A DNA stretch of 53,997 bases from Bacteroidaceae bacterium. Lineage in GTDB: Bacteria; Bacteroidota; Bacteroidia; Bacteroidales; Bacteroidaceae. The stretch spans positions 1-53,997 of the forward strand of contig JAEEGS010000040.1 of assembly GCA_016280445.1 (NCBI GenBank), written 5' to 3'. The notes under the pieces were generated by a model, which was given only the letters and a program-made list of their open reading frames with translations, had not been told where the DNA came from and searched no databases. This document shows positions 31,099 to 40,813 of this stretch, piece after piece. Numbering within the stretch: the first letter of the stretch is position 1; the number at the start of each line of letters is the position of its first letter. The position numbers and the translations under genes are program-made.

Positions 31099-32919
31099 AT
31101 GACGCGCGAGGAAGAACGTCTACAACGGTTGAAGGTGATTGTCAACAGTCTCACCGAAGAACCTGGATGCTATCAATACTTGGATAAGGATGGCAAGGTG
31201 ATTTATGTGGGTAAGGCAAAGAACCTGAAACGTCGTGTCGCCTCCTACTTCAACAATTCCTTCAAAAACCGCAAGACACAGATACTGGTCAGCAAAATAC
31301 AGGACATCAAATATGTGGTGGTTCCTACTGATGAGGATGCGCTGATTCAGGAAAACAACCTCATCAAAGCACACCAGCCTTTTTACAACATTCTGCTGAA
31401 GGATGGAAAGACTTACCCGTCCGTCTGCATCACTAACGAGTACTTTCCTCGGGTGATTAAGACACGAAACATCGATAAGAAGACGGGCACTTACTTCGGC
31501 CCCTTTAGCCACATTGGTACGCTGAATGCGATGATGGAACTGATTGGCAAAATCTACCAAGTGCGGCTGTGCCACACACCTATCACCCCTGAAAAGATAA
31601 GCCAAGGAAAGTTGAAGAAATGCCTTTATTACGACATTGGTAAGTGTAAAGCGCCCTGTATTGGCCTCCAATCGCACGAGGAATACATGCGACAGATTGA
31701 AGAAGTGAAGCAGATTCTCAGCGGAAACACAGGAAATCTTTGCCAGAAATTGCTGGAAGAGATGCGGGATTTGGCGGAAAAAGAATTGTTCCTGGAGGCG
31801 GAAGCGGTGAAAAAGAAGTATCTGCTGGCCCAAGAATTTGATAGCAAGAGCCGTGTCATCACCAGCACGAACCAAAATATCGATGTTTTCAGCATTGAAG
31901 ACGATGAAAACAAGGCGTATGTCAACTATATGCACGTGGTAAACGGTTGCATCACCCGCGTATTTACCAACGAATACAAGAAAAGGTTAGACGAAACAGC
32001 CGAGGAGATTCTCTCGCTGGCCATCGTCAGTATGCGCGAGCAGTATGGCAACGAATCGAAAGAGATTGTGGTGCCATTTGAACTGGATTTCACGCTGAAG
32101 GACGCCCAATTCATCGTGCCCAAAGCGGGTGACAAGAAGAAACTGCTGTTTCTGTCGGAAGCAAATGTGCGTCAATACCGCATCGACGCGCTGAAACAGG
32201 CGGAACGACTGAATCCTGACCAGCGAAACGTGAACATCCTCAAGGAACTGCAACGGAAGCTGAAATTACCCAAAATCCCAATGCGCATAGAGTGCTTCGA
32301 CAACTCCAACATCATGGGGCAGGATGCTGTGGCAGGTTGTGTGGTGTTCATCGGTGGAAGGAAATCGAAGAATGACTACCGTAAATATAACATCAAAACG
32401 GTGATTGGCCCTGATGATTACGCATCGATGAGCGAGGTGGTGTTCCGTAAATACAGCCGCGCCATCGAGGAAGAAACTCCCCTACCCGACCTCATCATTA
32501 CCGATGGTGGCAAGGGACAAATGGAAGTGGTGAGAAAGGTGATAGAGGATCAACTGCACCTCAACATCCCCATCGCAGGACTCGCCAAAGACAGCCATCA
32601 CCGAACGAACGAATTGCTGTTCGGATCCCCTGCTCAAGTGGTGGGCATCGAGATGGACAGCCCCCTCTTCAAACTGCTCACTCAAATCCAAGATGAGGTG
32701 CACCGCTTTGCCATCACGTTCCACAAGCAGAAACGTGCCAAGCATAACACGGAATCGGAACTGGATGGCATCAAAGGAATCGGCCCAGCCACTAAGACCT
32801 TGTTACTCAAAGAGTTCAAGAGTTTAAGGCGTATTAAAGAGGCTGATTATGAAACACTTAAAAAGATTATAGGGGCTTCGAAGGCACAACTGCTGAAAGA
32901 AGCATTCAACGAAGAATAA
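31099..32919 (+). CDS. uvrC: Excinuclease ABC subunit C
   Basis: The 606-residue protein has the GIY-YIG nuclease domain at the N-terminus (PGCYQYLDKDGKVIYVGKAKNLKRRVASYF), a UVR UvrB-interacting helix near residues 205-240, the UvrC RNase H-like endonuclease domain (IECFDNSNIMGQDAVAGCVVF, then LIITDGGKGQ), and helix-hairpin-helix motifs at the C-terminus (LDGIKGIGPATKTLLL). It makes the 3' and 5' incisions in nucleotide excision repair. Start and end agree with family length. dtd follows after 13 bp, suggesting a shared transcript. Confidence 0.97.
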   Translation: MTREEERLQRLKVIVNSLTEEPGCYQYLDKDGKVIYVGKAKNLKRRVASYFNNSFKNRKTQILVSKIQDIKYVVVPTDEDALIQENNLIKAHQPFYNILLKDGKTYPSVCITNEYFPRVIKTRNIDKKTGTYFGPFSHIGTLNAMMELIGKIYQVRLCHTPITPEKISQGKLKKCLYYDIGKCKAPCIGLQSHEEYMRQIEEVKQILSGNTGNLCQKLLEEMRDLAEKELFLEAEAVKKKYLLAQEFDSKSRVITSTNQNIDVFSIEDDENKAYVNYMHVVNGCITRVFTNEYKKRLDETAEEILSLAIVSMREQYGNESKEIVVPFELDFTLKDAQFIVPKAGDKKKLLFLSEANVRQYRIDALKQAERLNPDQRNVNILKELQRKLKLPKIPMRIECFDNSNIMGQDAVAGCVVFIGGRKSKNDYRKYNIKTVIGPDDYASMSEVVFRKYSRAIEEETPLPDLIITDGGKGQMEVVRKVIEDQLHLNIPIAGLAKDSHHRTNELLFGSPAQVVGIEMDSPLFKLLTQIQDEVHRFAITFHKQKRAKHNTESELDGIKGIGPATKTLLLKEFKSLRRIKEADYETLKKIIGASKAQLLKEAFNEE

Positions 32920-32932
32920 AACACATATAGGA

Positions 32933-33385
32933 ATGAGAACAGTCATACAACGAGTAACACACGCATCCGTCAATATCAATGGTGAGAAAACGGTGACAAT
33001 CGGCAAGGGCTATTTGGTTCTTCTCGGTTGCGAGAATGCTGACAACGAGGAAGATATACAATGGTTGGCGAAGAAAATCTGCAACTTGCGGGTGTTCGAC
33101 GACGAGAATGGCGTGATGAACAAGTCCGTCCTGGATGTGGGTGGCGAGATTCTGGTGGTGAGCCAGTTCACCTTATGGGCCAGTTACAAGAAAGGCAACC
33201 GCCCCTCCTATCTGAGGGCAGGCAGCCACGAAGTAACCATCCCGCTTTACGAGCGCTTTTGTGCGGTTTTATCGGAACAATTGGGAAAACCGATTGCAAC
33301 GGGAGAATTTGGTGCCGACATGAAAGTGGAGTTGTTGAACGATGGCCCTGTGACCATCTGCATGGACACGAAAAACAGAGAATAA
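32933..33385 (+). CDS. dtd: D-aminoacyl-tRNA deacylase
   Basis: The 150-residue protein matches Dtd across its length. It starts MRTVIQRVTHASV, has the catalytic SQFTLWASYKKGNRPSY segment, and ends with the cross-subunit NDGPVTICMDT motif holding the Gly-Pro pair that confers chiral proofreading. It removes D-amino acids mischarged to tRNA. It sits 13 bp after uvrC and 14 bp ahead of deoC. Confidence 0.96.
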   Translation: MRTVIQRVTHASVNINGEKTVTIGKGYLVLLGCENADNEEDIQWLAKKICNLRVFDDENGVMNKSVLDVGGEILVVSQFTLWASYKKGNRPSYLRAGSHEVTIPLYERFCAVLSEQLGKPIATGEFGADMKVELLNDGPVTICMDTKNRE

Positions 33386-33399
33386 AACAATAGAAGAAA

Positions 33400-34287
33400 A
33401 TGGACGAAAACAAGTATTTTGAGGTTCTGAAACAGTATGATTTAGAACTCGACGACGAGCAGGTGAAGCGACAGGTGGAAATCCTCCTGAAGGAGCACTT
33501 GCAAGAGAACAACACACGGGAGGTGAAGCAGTTTCTGCTGAACAGCGTGGAACTCACCACCCTCAAGACAACAGACAGCGAGGATAGTGTGCTGAAGTTT
33601 GTGGAAAAGGTGAACAAATTCGACGATGTGTACCCTGAATTGGGACATGTGGCAACGGTGTGCGTGTATCCCTGTTATGCCAAAATCTGTCACGACGCAC
33701 TGGAGAACGAAGAGGTGGAAATCGCCTGCGTATCAGCCAGTTTCCCCTCAGCACAAACCTTTGTGGAGGTGAAGATTGCAGAGACGGCGCTGGCATTGAA
33801 AGATGGCGCTACGGAGATTGACATCGTCATTCCTGTGGGTAAGTTTCTGGCAGGTGACTATGAGGGGATGTGCGATGAAATCGCTGAAATCAAGGCTGTG
33901 TGTGGCGAGAAAAAACTGAAGACCATTCTCGAAACAGGGTGTCTCAAGACATCCACAAACATCAAGACGGCCAGCCTTCTGGCGATGTATGCAGGTGCTG
34001 ACTACATCAAGACCTCGACGGGCAAACTGGAACCTGCTGCCACCCCCGAAGCGGCCTTCGTGATGTGCCAAGCCATCAAGGAATACTACGACAAAACAGG
34101 CGTTCAGATTGGCTTCAAACCGGCTGGAGGCATGAAGACTGTGGAGGATGCACTCACCTACTACACCATCGTGAAGGAGGTGCTGGGCGAGAAATGGCTG
34201 ACGAACCAATGGTTGCGTCTGGGTACCAGTTCGCTCGCCAACAAACTCCTTTCGGACATAGAAGGAAAGGAAGTGAAGTTCTTCTAA
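33400..34287 (+). CDS. deoC: Deoxyribose-phosphate aldolase
   Basis: The 295-residue protein is the longer DeoC type. The Schiff-base lysine is Lys204 in DYIKTSTGK and the proton-relay lysine is Lys240 in GFKPAGG. The N-terminal 65 residues form a helical extension. It cleaves 2-deoxyribose 5-phosphate to glyceraldehyde 3-phosphate and acetaldehyde in deoxynucleoside breakdown. It is the last gene of the rightward run, and polyprenyl synthase converges from the other side. Confidence 0.96.
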   Translation: MDENKYFEVLKQYDLELDDEQVKRQVEILLKEHLQENNTREVKQFLLNSVELTTLKTTDSEDSVLKFVEKVNKFDDVYPELGHVATVCVYPCYAKICHDALENEEVEIACVSASFPSAQTFVEVKIAETALALKDGATEIDIVIPVGKFLAGDYEGMCDEIAEIKAVCGEKKLKTILETGCLKTSTNIKTASLLAMYAGADYIKTSTGKLEPAATPEAAFVMCQAIKEYYDKTGVQIGFKPAGGMKTVEDALTYYTIVKEVLGEKWLTNQWLRLGTSSLANKLLSDIEGKEVKFF

Positions 34288-34333
34288 ACGTAGATTTTCT
34301 GCAAAGAAATTGTAACATTTGCCGTACACCCGG

Positions 34334-34364
34334 TGTTACATTTGTAACAGTGCTCTCTGTTACA
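34334..34364. repeat. Triple TGTTACA site between convergent genes
   Basis: TGTTACA-TT-TGTAACA (34334-34349) is a perfect dyad, and a third TGTTACA follows at 34358. It lies between the stops of deoC and the polyprenyl synthase gene. It could form a short hairpin. No function is clear. Confidence 0.45.
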
Positions 34365-34393
34365 AACATACAATGACAATACAAAATCAGGGA

Positions 34394-35374
34394 TTACAGC
34401 GTACGGTCGATCACGTAATCGACGTATGCCATCATGGCTTGCTTGACATCGGAATCAGGGAACGATGCAAGCAGGTCTTTTGCTTTTTGGGCATAGTCAT
34501 CCATCTGCTGGATGGCGTATTCGATGCCGCCATTTTTCTTGGTGAAATCGACCAAAACATCGATTTCATCCTGCGACACACTACGATGTTTCACCTTGCT
34601 GGCCAAGGCCATCATTTCGGAATTCTGAGTGGAAAGGAGGGCATGGATGACGGGCAGAGTGAGTTTGCCTTCCTTCATGTCGTTGCCCGTCGGCTTGCCA
34701 ATTTGTTTGTCGTGATGATAGTCGAAAATATCGTCACGAATCTGGAAACAAATGCCGATGTTCTCGCCGAATTGCTTTAAGAGTTGGCGGGTGTTTTCGT
34801 TCGATGAAACCGACAAAGCACCTGCCTCGGCACAAGCAGCGAAGAGGGCAGCCGTCTTGTTACGGATGATGTTGAAATAGACCTCTTCGGTGATGGCTTC
34901 ATTGGCCACATTGTTGAGTTGCAGCAGTTCGCCATCCGCCAGGTCTTGGGCAGCACGGGAAACAATCTCTATCAACTGCGTCTGTCCCGTGCGTGAGGCA
35001 CAAAGCAGAGCGTTTGCGAGGATGAAATCGCCCACCAAAACGGCCACTTTGTTGCCATAGGCATTGTTCACGGAATCTTGCCCACGCCTTTCTTCACTCT
35101 CGTCCACAATGTCATCGTGAATCAGGCTGGCCGTATGGAAAAACTCGAAAGTGGCTGCTGTATAGATGGATTTCTCGTTGATTTCGCCACCATTGGCCAA
35201 CTTAGCCACCAAAAGCGTGAGAATGGGACGCATCATCTTGCCCCTCCTGTTGCCTATGGTACGGAGCACCATGTTGAGCAACGGATTGGTATGCACGAGG
35301 AAAGAGTCAAACACCTCTTTGTATTTGTCCATCTCCATGCCAATTGGCTTTCTTATTTGGGTTAATGCATCCAT
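34394..35374 (-). CDS. Long-chain polyprenyl diphosphate synthase (trans-prenyltransferase)
   Basis: The 326-residue protein has both aspartate-rich motifs of trans-prenyltransferases: DDIVDES (Asp87, Asp88, Asp91) and RDDIFDY (Asp214, Asp215, Asp218). It also has the GxxxRP loop GKMMRPILTL. Bacteroidota homologues make the side chain of menaquinone (octaprenyl or longer). Chain length cannot be read safely from sequence. Its start is divergent from polA. A -7-like TAACTTTG lies on the minus strand at 35394-35401. Confidence 0.92.
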   Translation of the reverse strand: MDALTQIRKPIGMEMDKYKEVFDSFLVHTNPLLNMVLRTIGNRRGKMMRPILTLLVAKLANGGEINEKSIYTAATFEFFHTASLIHDDIVDESEERRGQDSVNNAYGNKVAVLVGDFILANALLCASRTGQTQLIEIVSRAAQDLADGELLQLNNVANEAITEEVYFNIIRNKTAALFAACAEAGALSVSSNENTRQLLKQFGENIGICFQIRDDIFDYHHDKQIGKPTGNDMKEGKLTLPVIHALLSTQNSEMMALASKVKHRSVSQDEIDVLVDFTKKNGGIEYAIQQMDDYAQKAKDLLASFPDSDVKQAMMAYVDYVIDRTL

Positions 35375-35451
35375 CTTTTTCGAAAAACAGCTGCAAAGTT
35401 AGTGTTTTTTCAAATATTATTCGTAAGTTTACACGCAAAATAAAAAAAGAC

Positions 35452-38340
35452 ATGTCAAAATTGTTCCTTCTCGATGCTTATGCATTGATTTATAGAGCTT
35501 ATTATGGCTTCATCAAAAACCCGCGCATCAACAGCAAAGGGGAAAACACGTCGGCCGTTCTTGGCTTTGTCAATACGCTCGAAGAGATTCTCACAAAGGA
35601 GAATCCCGATTATATCGGCGTGGCTTTCGACCCCCACGGACCCACCTTCCGCCATGAGGCTTTTGCCGACTACAAGGCACAACGGGAAGAGACTCCTGAG
35701 GGCATCCGCTTTGCCGTCCCCATTATAAAGGATGTGCTGAAGGCCTACCGCATCCCCGTGCTTGAGGTGACTGGCTTCGAAGCCGACGACGTGATTGGCA
35801 CTTTGGCCAAACAGAGCGAATCCATCGATGGAATCGAAACCTACATGATGACCCCCGACAAGGACTATGGGCAGTTGGTGGCAAAGAACGTGAAGATGTA
35901 CAAACCCCGATTTGACGGTGGTTTCGACATTTTGGGCGAGGAGGAAGTAAAAGCGAAATACGGCATCAACGACGTGAAGCAAGTCATTGACCTTTTGGGG
36001 CTGATGGGCGACTCGTCGGATAACTATCCCGGATGTCCTGGTGTGGGCGAAAAGACCGCTGTGAAACTCATCAACGAGTTCGGTAGCATCGAAGAACTTC
36101 TGGCCAACACGGAACAATTGAAGGGTGCCATGAAGAAGAAGGTGGAAGAGCATGTGGAAGACATCAAGATGTCGAAGTTCCTGGCAACCATCAAAACCGA
36201 TGTGCCCATCACCCTCGACCTCAACAGCCTGAAACGGGAACCGGTCGATGAAATGGCACTCAAAGAGATTTTCGAACGATTGGAGTTCCGCACTTTGAGC
36301 AAACGCAAGTTTGGCGGTACTGAAAATGGAGCACCCTCTCTCACCCTTTCAAGTCCAACAAGCGGAAAGAAGGCAAAGCCTCAACAAGGCGACCTTTTCA
36401 GCGGCGACCTCTTCGGCGAACCTGTTTCACCCACTCCAAACCCCTCTTCTCAAGCCCCTGAGAAGCCCGAATTTGCGGACACGGGGCAAGGTGACTTATT
36501 TTTCTCGAATCTCAACGACTTGAGCAACACACCCCACAATTATCAACTCGTTGATTCGGAGGAAGGAATAAAGAAATTATCTGCAAAATTATTGACTTTC
36601 GACTTTATCAGTTTAGACACGGAAACGACTTCTGTGGATGCGATGTCAGCAAAATTGGTCGGATTGAGCTTCTCCGTGCTTGAAGGCGAGGCATTTTATG
36701 TGCCTGTGCCAAATCATGAGGAGTGGTCGGGCAATGATTTCGAAAAAGCCTTAAAAATTGTTAACGCATTCAAGGAGGTGTATGAATCGGAAAAAATTGT
36801 GAAGGTGGGACAAAACATCAAGTACGACATGATGGTGTTGGCCAACTACGGCATCCACCTTGCCGGCAAAATGTTCGACACGATGATTGCACATTATATT
36901 ATTGCACCAGAGTTGCGTCACGGCATGGATTATCTGGCCGAGGTGTACTTGAAGTACCTCACCATCCACATTGACTCCCTCATCGGGTCGGGCAAGAAAC
37001 AACGGTCGATGCGGGAACTCTCCCCAAAAGAGGTGTATGAATACGCAGCCGAGGATGCCGATGTGACGCTGAAACTGAAGAATCTCCTCGAGAAAGAACT
37101 GCACGAAAAAGGACTTTTCCATCTTTTCGACGAAGTGGAAATGCCGTTGGTGCCTGTGTTGGCAAGGATGGAGATGAATGGTGCCAAAATCGACGAAGCA
37201 TCATTGGCTGAGACCTCCCGCGTGTTCACAGAGCGCATGGAAGCCATCGAAAGAGACATCCGCGAAGTGGCAGGACAGGAACTCAACATCAGTTCCCCAA
37301 AACAGATTGGCGAACTCCTCTTCGACCAACTCAAGATTGACTCAAAACCGAAGAAGACAAAGAAAGGGCAATATGTGACTGACGAAGCCACCCTGCTCTC
37401 TCTGAAAAGCAAGCATCCGGTGGTGGAGCAAATCCTCGAATACCGTGGGTACAAGAAGTTGTTGAGCACCTACATTGATGCCCTACCCCAACTCGTCAAT
37501 CCACGGACGGGACACATACACACATCTTACAATCAGGCGGTTACAGCAACTGGAAGACTCTCCAGCAGCAACCCTAATTTGCAAAACATCCCTATCCGCG
37601 ACGAGAACGGCAAGGAGGTGCGCAAAGCCTTCATTCCCGACGATGGAGACCTCTTCTTCTCTGCCGACTACAGCCAGATAGAACTGCGTCTCATGGCCCA
37701 TCTGAGCCAAGATAAAAACATGCTCGAAGACTTCAACTCCGGGCACGACATCCACCAAGCCACAGCGGCTAAAATCTTCAAGGTGGACATCCACGATGTG
37801 ACCAGCACCATGAGAAGAAAAGCCAAAACCGCCAACTTCGGCATCATCTACGGCATCTCCGCCTTCGGCCTCGCCGAACGCATGGAGGTGAGCCGAGGGG
37901 AAGCCCGACAACTCATTGACGACTATTTTGCCACCTATCCGGGTGTGAAACAATACATGGACAAGAGCATCGAAAAGGCTCGTGAACTGGGCTACACAGA
38001 GACACTTTTAGGCCGCCGATGCCAACTGCCCGACATCAACTCCAGAAACGCCGTCGTGCGCGGCTATGCCGAACGAAACGCCATCAACGCACCCATCCAA
38101 GGAACGGCTGCCGACATCATCAAAGTGGCCATGATTAACATCGACCGACGGATGCGTGAAGAAGGGCTCCGCTCGAAGATGATTCTGCAAGTGCACGACG
38201 AACTCAACTTCTCCGTAGTTCCCGAGGAGAAAGAGCAGTTGCAGGCATTGGTTATCAATGAGATGCAAAATGCCATCAAACTATCTGTTCCCCTCGTGGC
38301 CGACTGCGGATGGGGAACCAACTGGCTGGAGGCACACTAA
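35452..38340 (+). CDS. polA: DNA polymerase I
   Basis: The 962-residue protein has three domains. A 5' nuclease (about 1-290) has FLLDAYALIYRAYYG and VTGFEADDVIGTLA. A 3'-5' proofreading exonuclease (about 360-560) retains its acidic residues in SLDTETTS, QNIKYDMMVL and YAAEDADVTLKL. The family A polymerase domain has SADYSQIELRLMAHLS, the O-helix RRKAKTANFGIIYG and ILQVHDELNF. A variable linker at about 290-350 contains low-complexity SPTPNPSSQAPEKPEF. The open frame extends to 35344 but the ATG at 35452 gives the canonical N-terminus. It fills gaps and removes RNA primers. It is divergent from the polyprenyl synthase gene. Confidence 0.98.
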   Translation: MSKLFLLDAYALIYRAYYGFIKNPRINSKGENTSAVLGFVNTLEEILTKENPDYIGVAFDPHGPTFRHEAFADYKAQREETPEGIRFAVPIIKDVLKAYRIPVLEVTGFEADDVIGTLAKQSESIDGIETYMMTPDKDYGQLVAKNVKMYKPRFDGGFDILGEEEVKAKYGINDVKQVIDLLGLMGDSSDNYPGCPGVGEKTAVKLINEFGSIEELLANTEQLKGAMKKKVEEHVEDIKMSKFLATIKTDVPITLDLNSLKREPVDEMALKEIFERLEFRTLSKRKFGGTENGAPSLTLSSPTSGKKAKPQQGDLFSGDLFGEPVSPTPNPSSQAPEKPEFADTGQGDLFFSNLNDLSNTPHNYQLVDSEEGIKKLSAKLLTFDFISLDTETTSVDAMSAKLVGLSFSVLEGEAFYVPVPNHEEWSGNDFEKALKIVNAFKEVYESEKIVKVGQNIKYDMMVLANYGIHLAGKMFDTMIAHYIIAPELRHGMDYLAEVYLKYLTIHIDSLIGSGKKQRSMRELSPKEVYEYAAEDADVTLKLKNLLEKELHEKGLFHLFDEVEMPLVPVLARMEMNGAKIDEASLAETSRVFTERMEAIERDIREVAGQELNISSPKQIGELLFDQLKIDSKPKKTKKGQYVTDEATLLSLKSKHPVVEQILEYRGYKKLLSTYIDALPQLVNPRTGHIHTSYNQAVTATGRLSSSNPNLQNIPIRDENGKEVRKAFIPDDGDLFFSADYSQIELRLMAHLSQDKNMLEDFNSGHDIHQATAAKIFKVDIHDVTSTMRRKAKTANFGIIYGISAFGLAERMEVSRGEARQLIDDYFATYPGVKQYMDKSIEKARELGYTETLLGRRCQLPDINSRNAVVRGYAERNAINAPIQGTAADIIKVAMINIDRRMREEGLRSKMILQVHDELNFSVVPEEKEQLQALVINEMQNAIKLSVPLVADCGWGTNWLEAH

Positions 38341-38359
38341 GATTCTTTGATTCTTTCAG

Positions 38360-38390
38360 AACCACAGATTACACCGATTTAACGGATTTT
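38360..38390. repeat. ACCACAGATT-type intergenic repeat, copy 2
   Basis: ACCACAGATTACACCGATTT followed by AACGGATTTTT lies between polA and the next gene. It resembles the copy at 490-513. Confidence 0.4.
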
Positions 38391-38393
38391 TGT

Positions 38394-39347
38394 ATGCATC
38401 GAAAGGCTGTCATAGGTCTGATTTTATTGACTATGTACGCGCATGCAGCGCAGGCGCAAGAGGTTTTCACTTGCATGTCCTACAATATCGAAAACGCCTT
38501 CGACACCATTCACGACGAAGGGAAAAACGACTATGAGTATTGTGCTGGTGGCGAACGGAAATGGAGCAAATTCCGTCTCTTCAAGAAGTTAAAGGGCATC
38601 AGCAAGGTGATTGCGGCTGCCGATGAGAAACGACCCGTTGACCTTGTGGGACTTTGCGAAGTGGAGAACGACACCGTGATGAGATACCTCACCCAAAACA
38701 CCCCCTTGAAACAATTAGGTTACCAATATGTGATGACCCATTCCGAGGATGACCGAGGCATTGATGTCGCCCTACTCTACTCTCCTTTCACCTTCCATCC
38801 CGTAGAAATTCAGAGCGTTAAGCCATCCATTCAGAAACAAAAGACAAGAGATATCCTGCATGTGGCCGGCACCATCAAGGGAGGCGACACCCTTGATGTC
38901 TATGTGCTTCATCTCCCCTCGAAACGAGGCGGCGGAGAGGCACAGAAACTGAGCATGCGCATCTGTCAGCAAGTACAAGCCCACGTGGATTCTGTACGCG
39001 CGGTGAGACATCACCCCAACCTCATCCTCATGGGCGATTTCAATGCCGAAACCAACTCTCCTCAACTCAAATTGCTCACCCGCAGCCATCATCTCGTCGA
39101 CCGCACAGCACGCTTACAACCAGGTACTTACAAATATCAAGGCGAATGGTCCACCCTTGACCATATTCTCACCCACACCACCACCCTTTCTCACCAAGAA
39201 ACGCGCATCCTCGCCCTACCCTTCCTCACAGAACCAGATGCCACCAACGGAGGAAACAAACCACATCGCACCTATCTCGGCCCCATCTATCAGGGTGGCC
39301 TCAGCGACCATCTTCCTGTTTTCTCTATTTTACAACTCAAACAATAG
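38394..39347 (+). CDS. Secreted endonuclease/exonuclease/phosphatase (EEP) family protein
   Basis: The 317-residue protein has a probable signal peptide (MHRKAVIGLILLTMYAHAAQAQ) and an EEP fold: SYNIENAFDT with the metal-binding Asn and a downstream Glu in GLCEVENDTV, HLPSKRGG, the MGDFNAET motif and the terminal SDHLPVF with the catalytic His. The fold hydrolyses phosphodiester bonds of nucleic acids or lipids. The substrate is unknown. The frame is open to 38310, overlapping polA, but the ATG at 38394 yields the signal peptide. A three-dyad element begins 2 bp after the stop. Confidence 0.9.
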   Translation: MHRKAVIGLILLTMYAHAAQAQEVFTCMSYNIENAFDTIHDEGKNDYEYCAGGERKWSKFRLFKKLKGISKVIAAADEKRPVDLVGLCEVENDTVMRYLTQNTPLKQLGYQYVMTHSEDDRGIDVALLYSPFTFHPVEIQSVKPSIQKQKTRDILHVAGTIKGGDTLDVYVLHLPSKRGGGEAQKLSMRICQQVQAHVDSVRAVRHHPNLILMGDFNAETNSPQLKLLTRSHHLVDRTARLQPGTYKYQGEWSTLDHILTHTTTLSHQETRILALPFLTEPDATNGGNKPHRTYLGPIYQGGLSDHLPVFSILQLKQ

Positions 39348-39348
39348 A

Positions 39349-39451
39349 CCTTCCACAGCCTCGTTGGCGGTGTGACTCAGACCGAGGGGGTCGGTGTGAC
39401 TCAGACCGGGGGTGGCGGTGTGACTCACACCGTTTTTGAGGCTGTGGAAGG
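39349..39451. repeat. Intergenic three-dyad palindromic element, copy B
   Basis: Arms CCTTCCACAGCCTC (39349-39362) and GAGGCTGTGGAAGG (39438-39451) are perfect inverted repeats. Between them are three dyads of the GGTGTGACTCAGACC type at 39369, 39393 and 39417, spaced exactly 24 bp. From 39366 to 39450 it differs from copy C (48981-49065) at one base only. Confidence 0.9.
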
Positions 39452-39599
39452 GAGTGTTTTGTGTGAGTGTCGGTTTCGTATCGGTGGCAACGGCGTAAAA
39501 GATGGCTTGATGGGCTATGAGTAGCAGATTATAGCGTGCATAAGCCGTAAAAATCGTTAATATTAAGCCGCAGGAGTGTGAAGAAAGCGGAAAAAGTTG

Positions 39600-39607
39600 T
39601 ATCTTTG
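39600..39607 (+). promoter_or_regulatory. -7 element for the GNAT-like gene
   Basis: TATCTTTG at 39600-39607 fits TAnnTTTG and lies 19 bp ahead of the ATG at 39627. Confidence 0.6.
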
Positions 39608-39626
39608 CCAAAAATTTTGTGAACTC

Positions 39627-40790
39627 ATGGTAACAATTAAGAAGGTTGAGACGAAAAAGGAACTGAAGAAGTTCATCCGCTTCAACTATGAACTCTATAA
39701 GGATAACCCGTATTCTGTGCCTGACCTCTATGAGGATATGCTCAACACGTTCTCTGAGAAGAATGCAGCAATGGAGTTTTGCGAGGCAGCTTATTTTCTT
39801 GCTTATAAGGAAGATAAGTTGGTGGGGCGCGTGGCAGCCATCATCAACAAGAAGGCCAACAAGACGTGGAACCTGAAGAATGTGCGCTTCGGATGGATTG
39901 ACTTTGTGGATGATGAGGAAGTGAGCGAGGCGTTGCTGAAGACGGTGGAAGAGTGGGGTAGAGAGCGTGGCATGGACACGATTCAGGGACCCTTGGGCTT
40001 CACCGATATGGATGCCGAGGGCATGCTGATTGAGGGCTTCGATGAGTTGTCGACGATGGCGACCATTTACAATTATCCTTACTACCAGAGGCATGTGGAA
40101 AGACTTGGTTTTGAGAAGGATGCTGACTGGATTGAGATGAAGATGGTGGTGCCGAAGGAGCAGGGGTTGCCTGACAGGTTGAAGCGTGTGGCGGAGATTG
40201 TGATGAAGAAGTACGACCTGCGCATCAAGAAGTACACATCGGCGAAGAAGATTGCGAACGATTATGGGCAGGAGATTTTCAGCGTGATCAATGAGGCATT
40301 CAAGCCGCTGTTCGGATATAGCGAACTGAGCCAGAAGCAGATAGACCAATATGTGAAGATGTACCTGCCTGTGTTGGATTTGAAGATGGTGAGCCTCATC
40401 ACGGAGGCAAACGGCAGATTGGTTGCGGTGGGCATCTCTATGCCATCGATGTCGGAGGCGCTGCAAAAGGCGAAAGGAAAGTTGACTCCTTTCGGATGGT
40501 GGCATCTGTTGAAGGCTTTGAAATTCTGTAGGCCTAAGATTCTGGATTTGATGCTGGTGGGCGTTCTGCCTGAATATCAGGGGAAGGGAGTCAACTCGCT
40601 GCTGTTCTACGACCTTGTTCCCATCTACATCAGCGAGGGTTATGATTATGTGGAGACGAATCCTGAACTGGAATCGAACGACAAGGTGCAGCAGCAGTGG
40701 ATTTATTTTGAAAGGCGGCAGCACAAACGGAGAAGGTGCTATAAGAAAAGCATTGGCAGTGGAAAGGGAACTGAGAAAAGTGATAAGTGA
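39627..40790 (+). CDS. GNAT-fold protein of unknown substrate
   Basis: The 387-residue protein starts [19 protein letters not shown] and belongs to a Bacteroidota family with a GNAT-like fold. The clearest acyl-CoA-binding feature is near residue 315 ([20 protein letters not shown]), followed by [17 protein letters not shown]. An earlier half (residues 20-150, with [18 protein letters not shown]) may be a second, degenerate GNAT domain. It is probably cytoplasmic. No substrate is evident. The C-terminus is strongly basic ([12 protein letters not shown]). It is followed by parE, whose ATG lies 23 bp after this stop. The promoter sits after three-dyad element B. Confidence 0.78.
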   Translation: MVTIKKVETKKELKKFIRFNYELYKDNPYSVPDLYEDMLNTFSEKNAAMEFCEAAYFLAYKEDKLVGRVAAIINKKANKTWNLKNVRFGWIDFVDDEEVSEALLKTVEEWGRERGMDTIQGPLGFTDMDAEGMLIEGFDELSTMATIYNYPYYQRHVERLGFEKDADWIEMKMVVPKEQGLPDRLKRVAEIVMKKYDLRIKKYTSAKKIANDYGQEIFSVINEAFKPLFGYSELSQKQIDQYVKMYLPVLDLKMVSLITEANGRLVAVGISMPSMSEALQKAKGKLTPFGWWHLLKALKFCRPKILDLMLVGVLPEYQGKGVNSLLFYDLVPIYISEGYDYVETNPELESNDKVQQQWIYFERRQHKRRRCYKKSIGSGKGTEKSDK

Positions 40791-40813
40791 TCAATAGGCT
40801 ATCGCAGGAAACA

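Noticed and set aside
34288-34393. Operator or promoter at the TGTTACA dyads
   Set aside because: The site lies between the stops of convergent genes, where a promoter or operator is unlikely. I kept it only as a repeat.
36351-36470. Possible GACCC-type repeat insertion in the polA linker (SPTPNPSSQAPEKPEF)
   Set aside because: The DNA has Pro/Ser-rich low complexity but no matching palindrome, and linkers between the nuclease and exonuclease domains vary naturally.
39330-40724. 464-codon open frame on the minus strand opposite the GNAT-like gene
   Set aside because: It is the antisense shadow of a well-supported plus-strand gene. Its composition (rich in His, Leu, Arg) is typical of such shadows, it has no promoter or family match, and its start and end run through repeat B.
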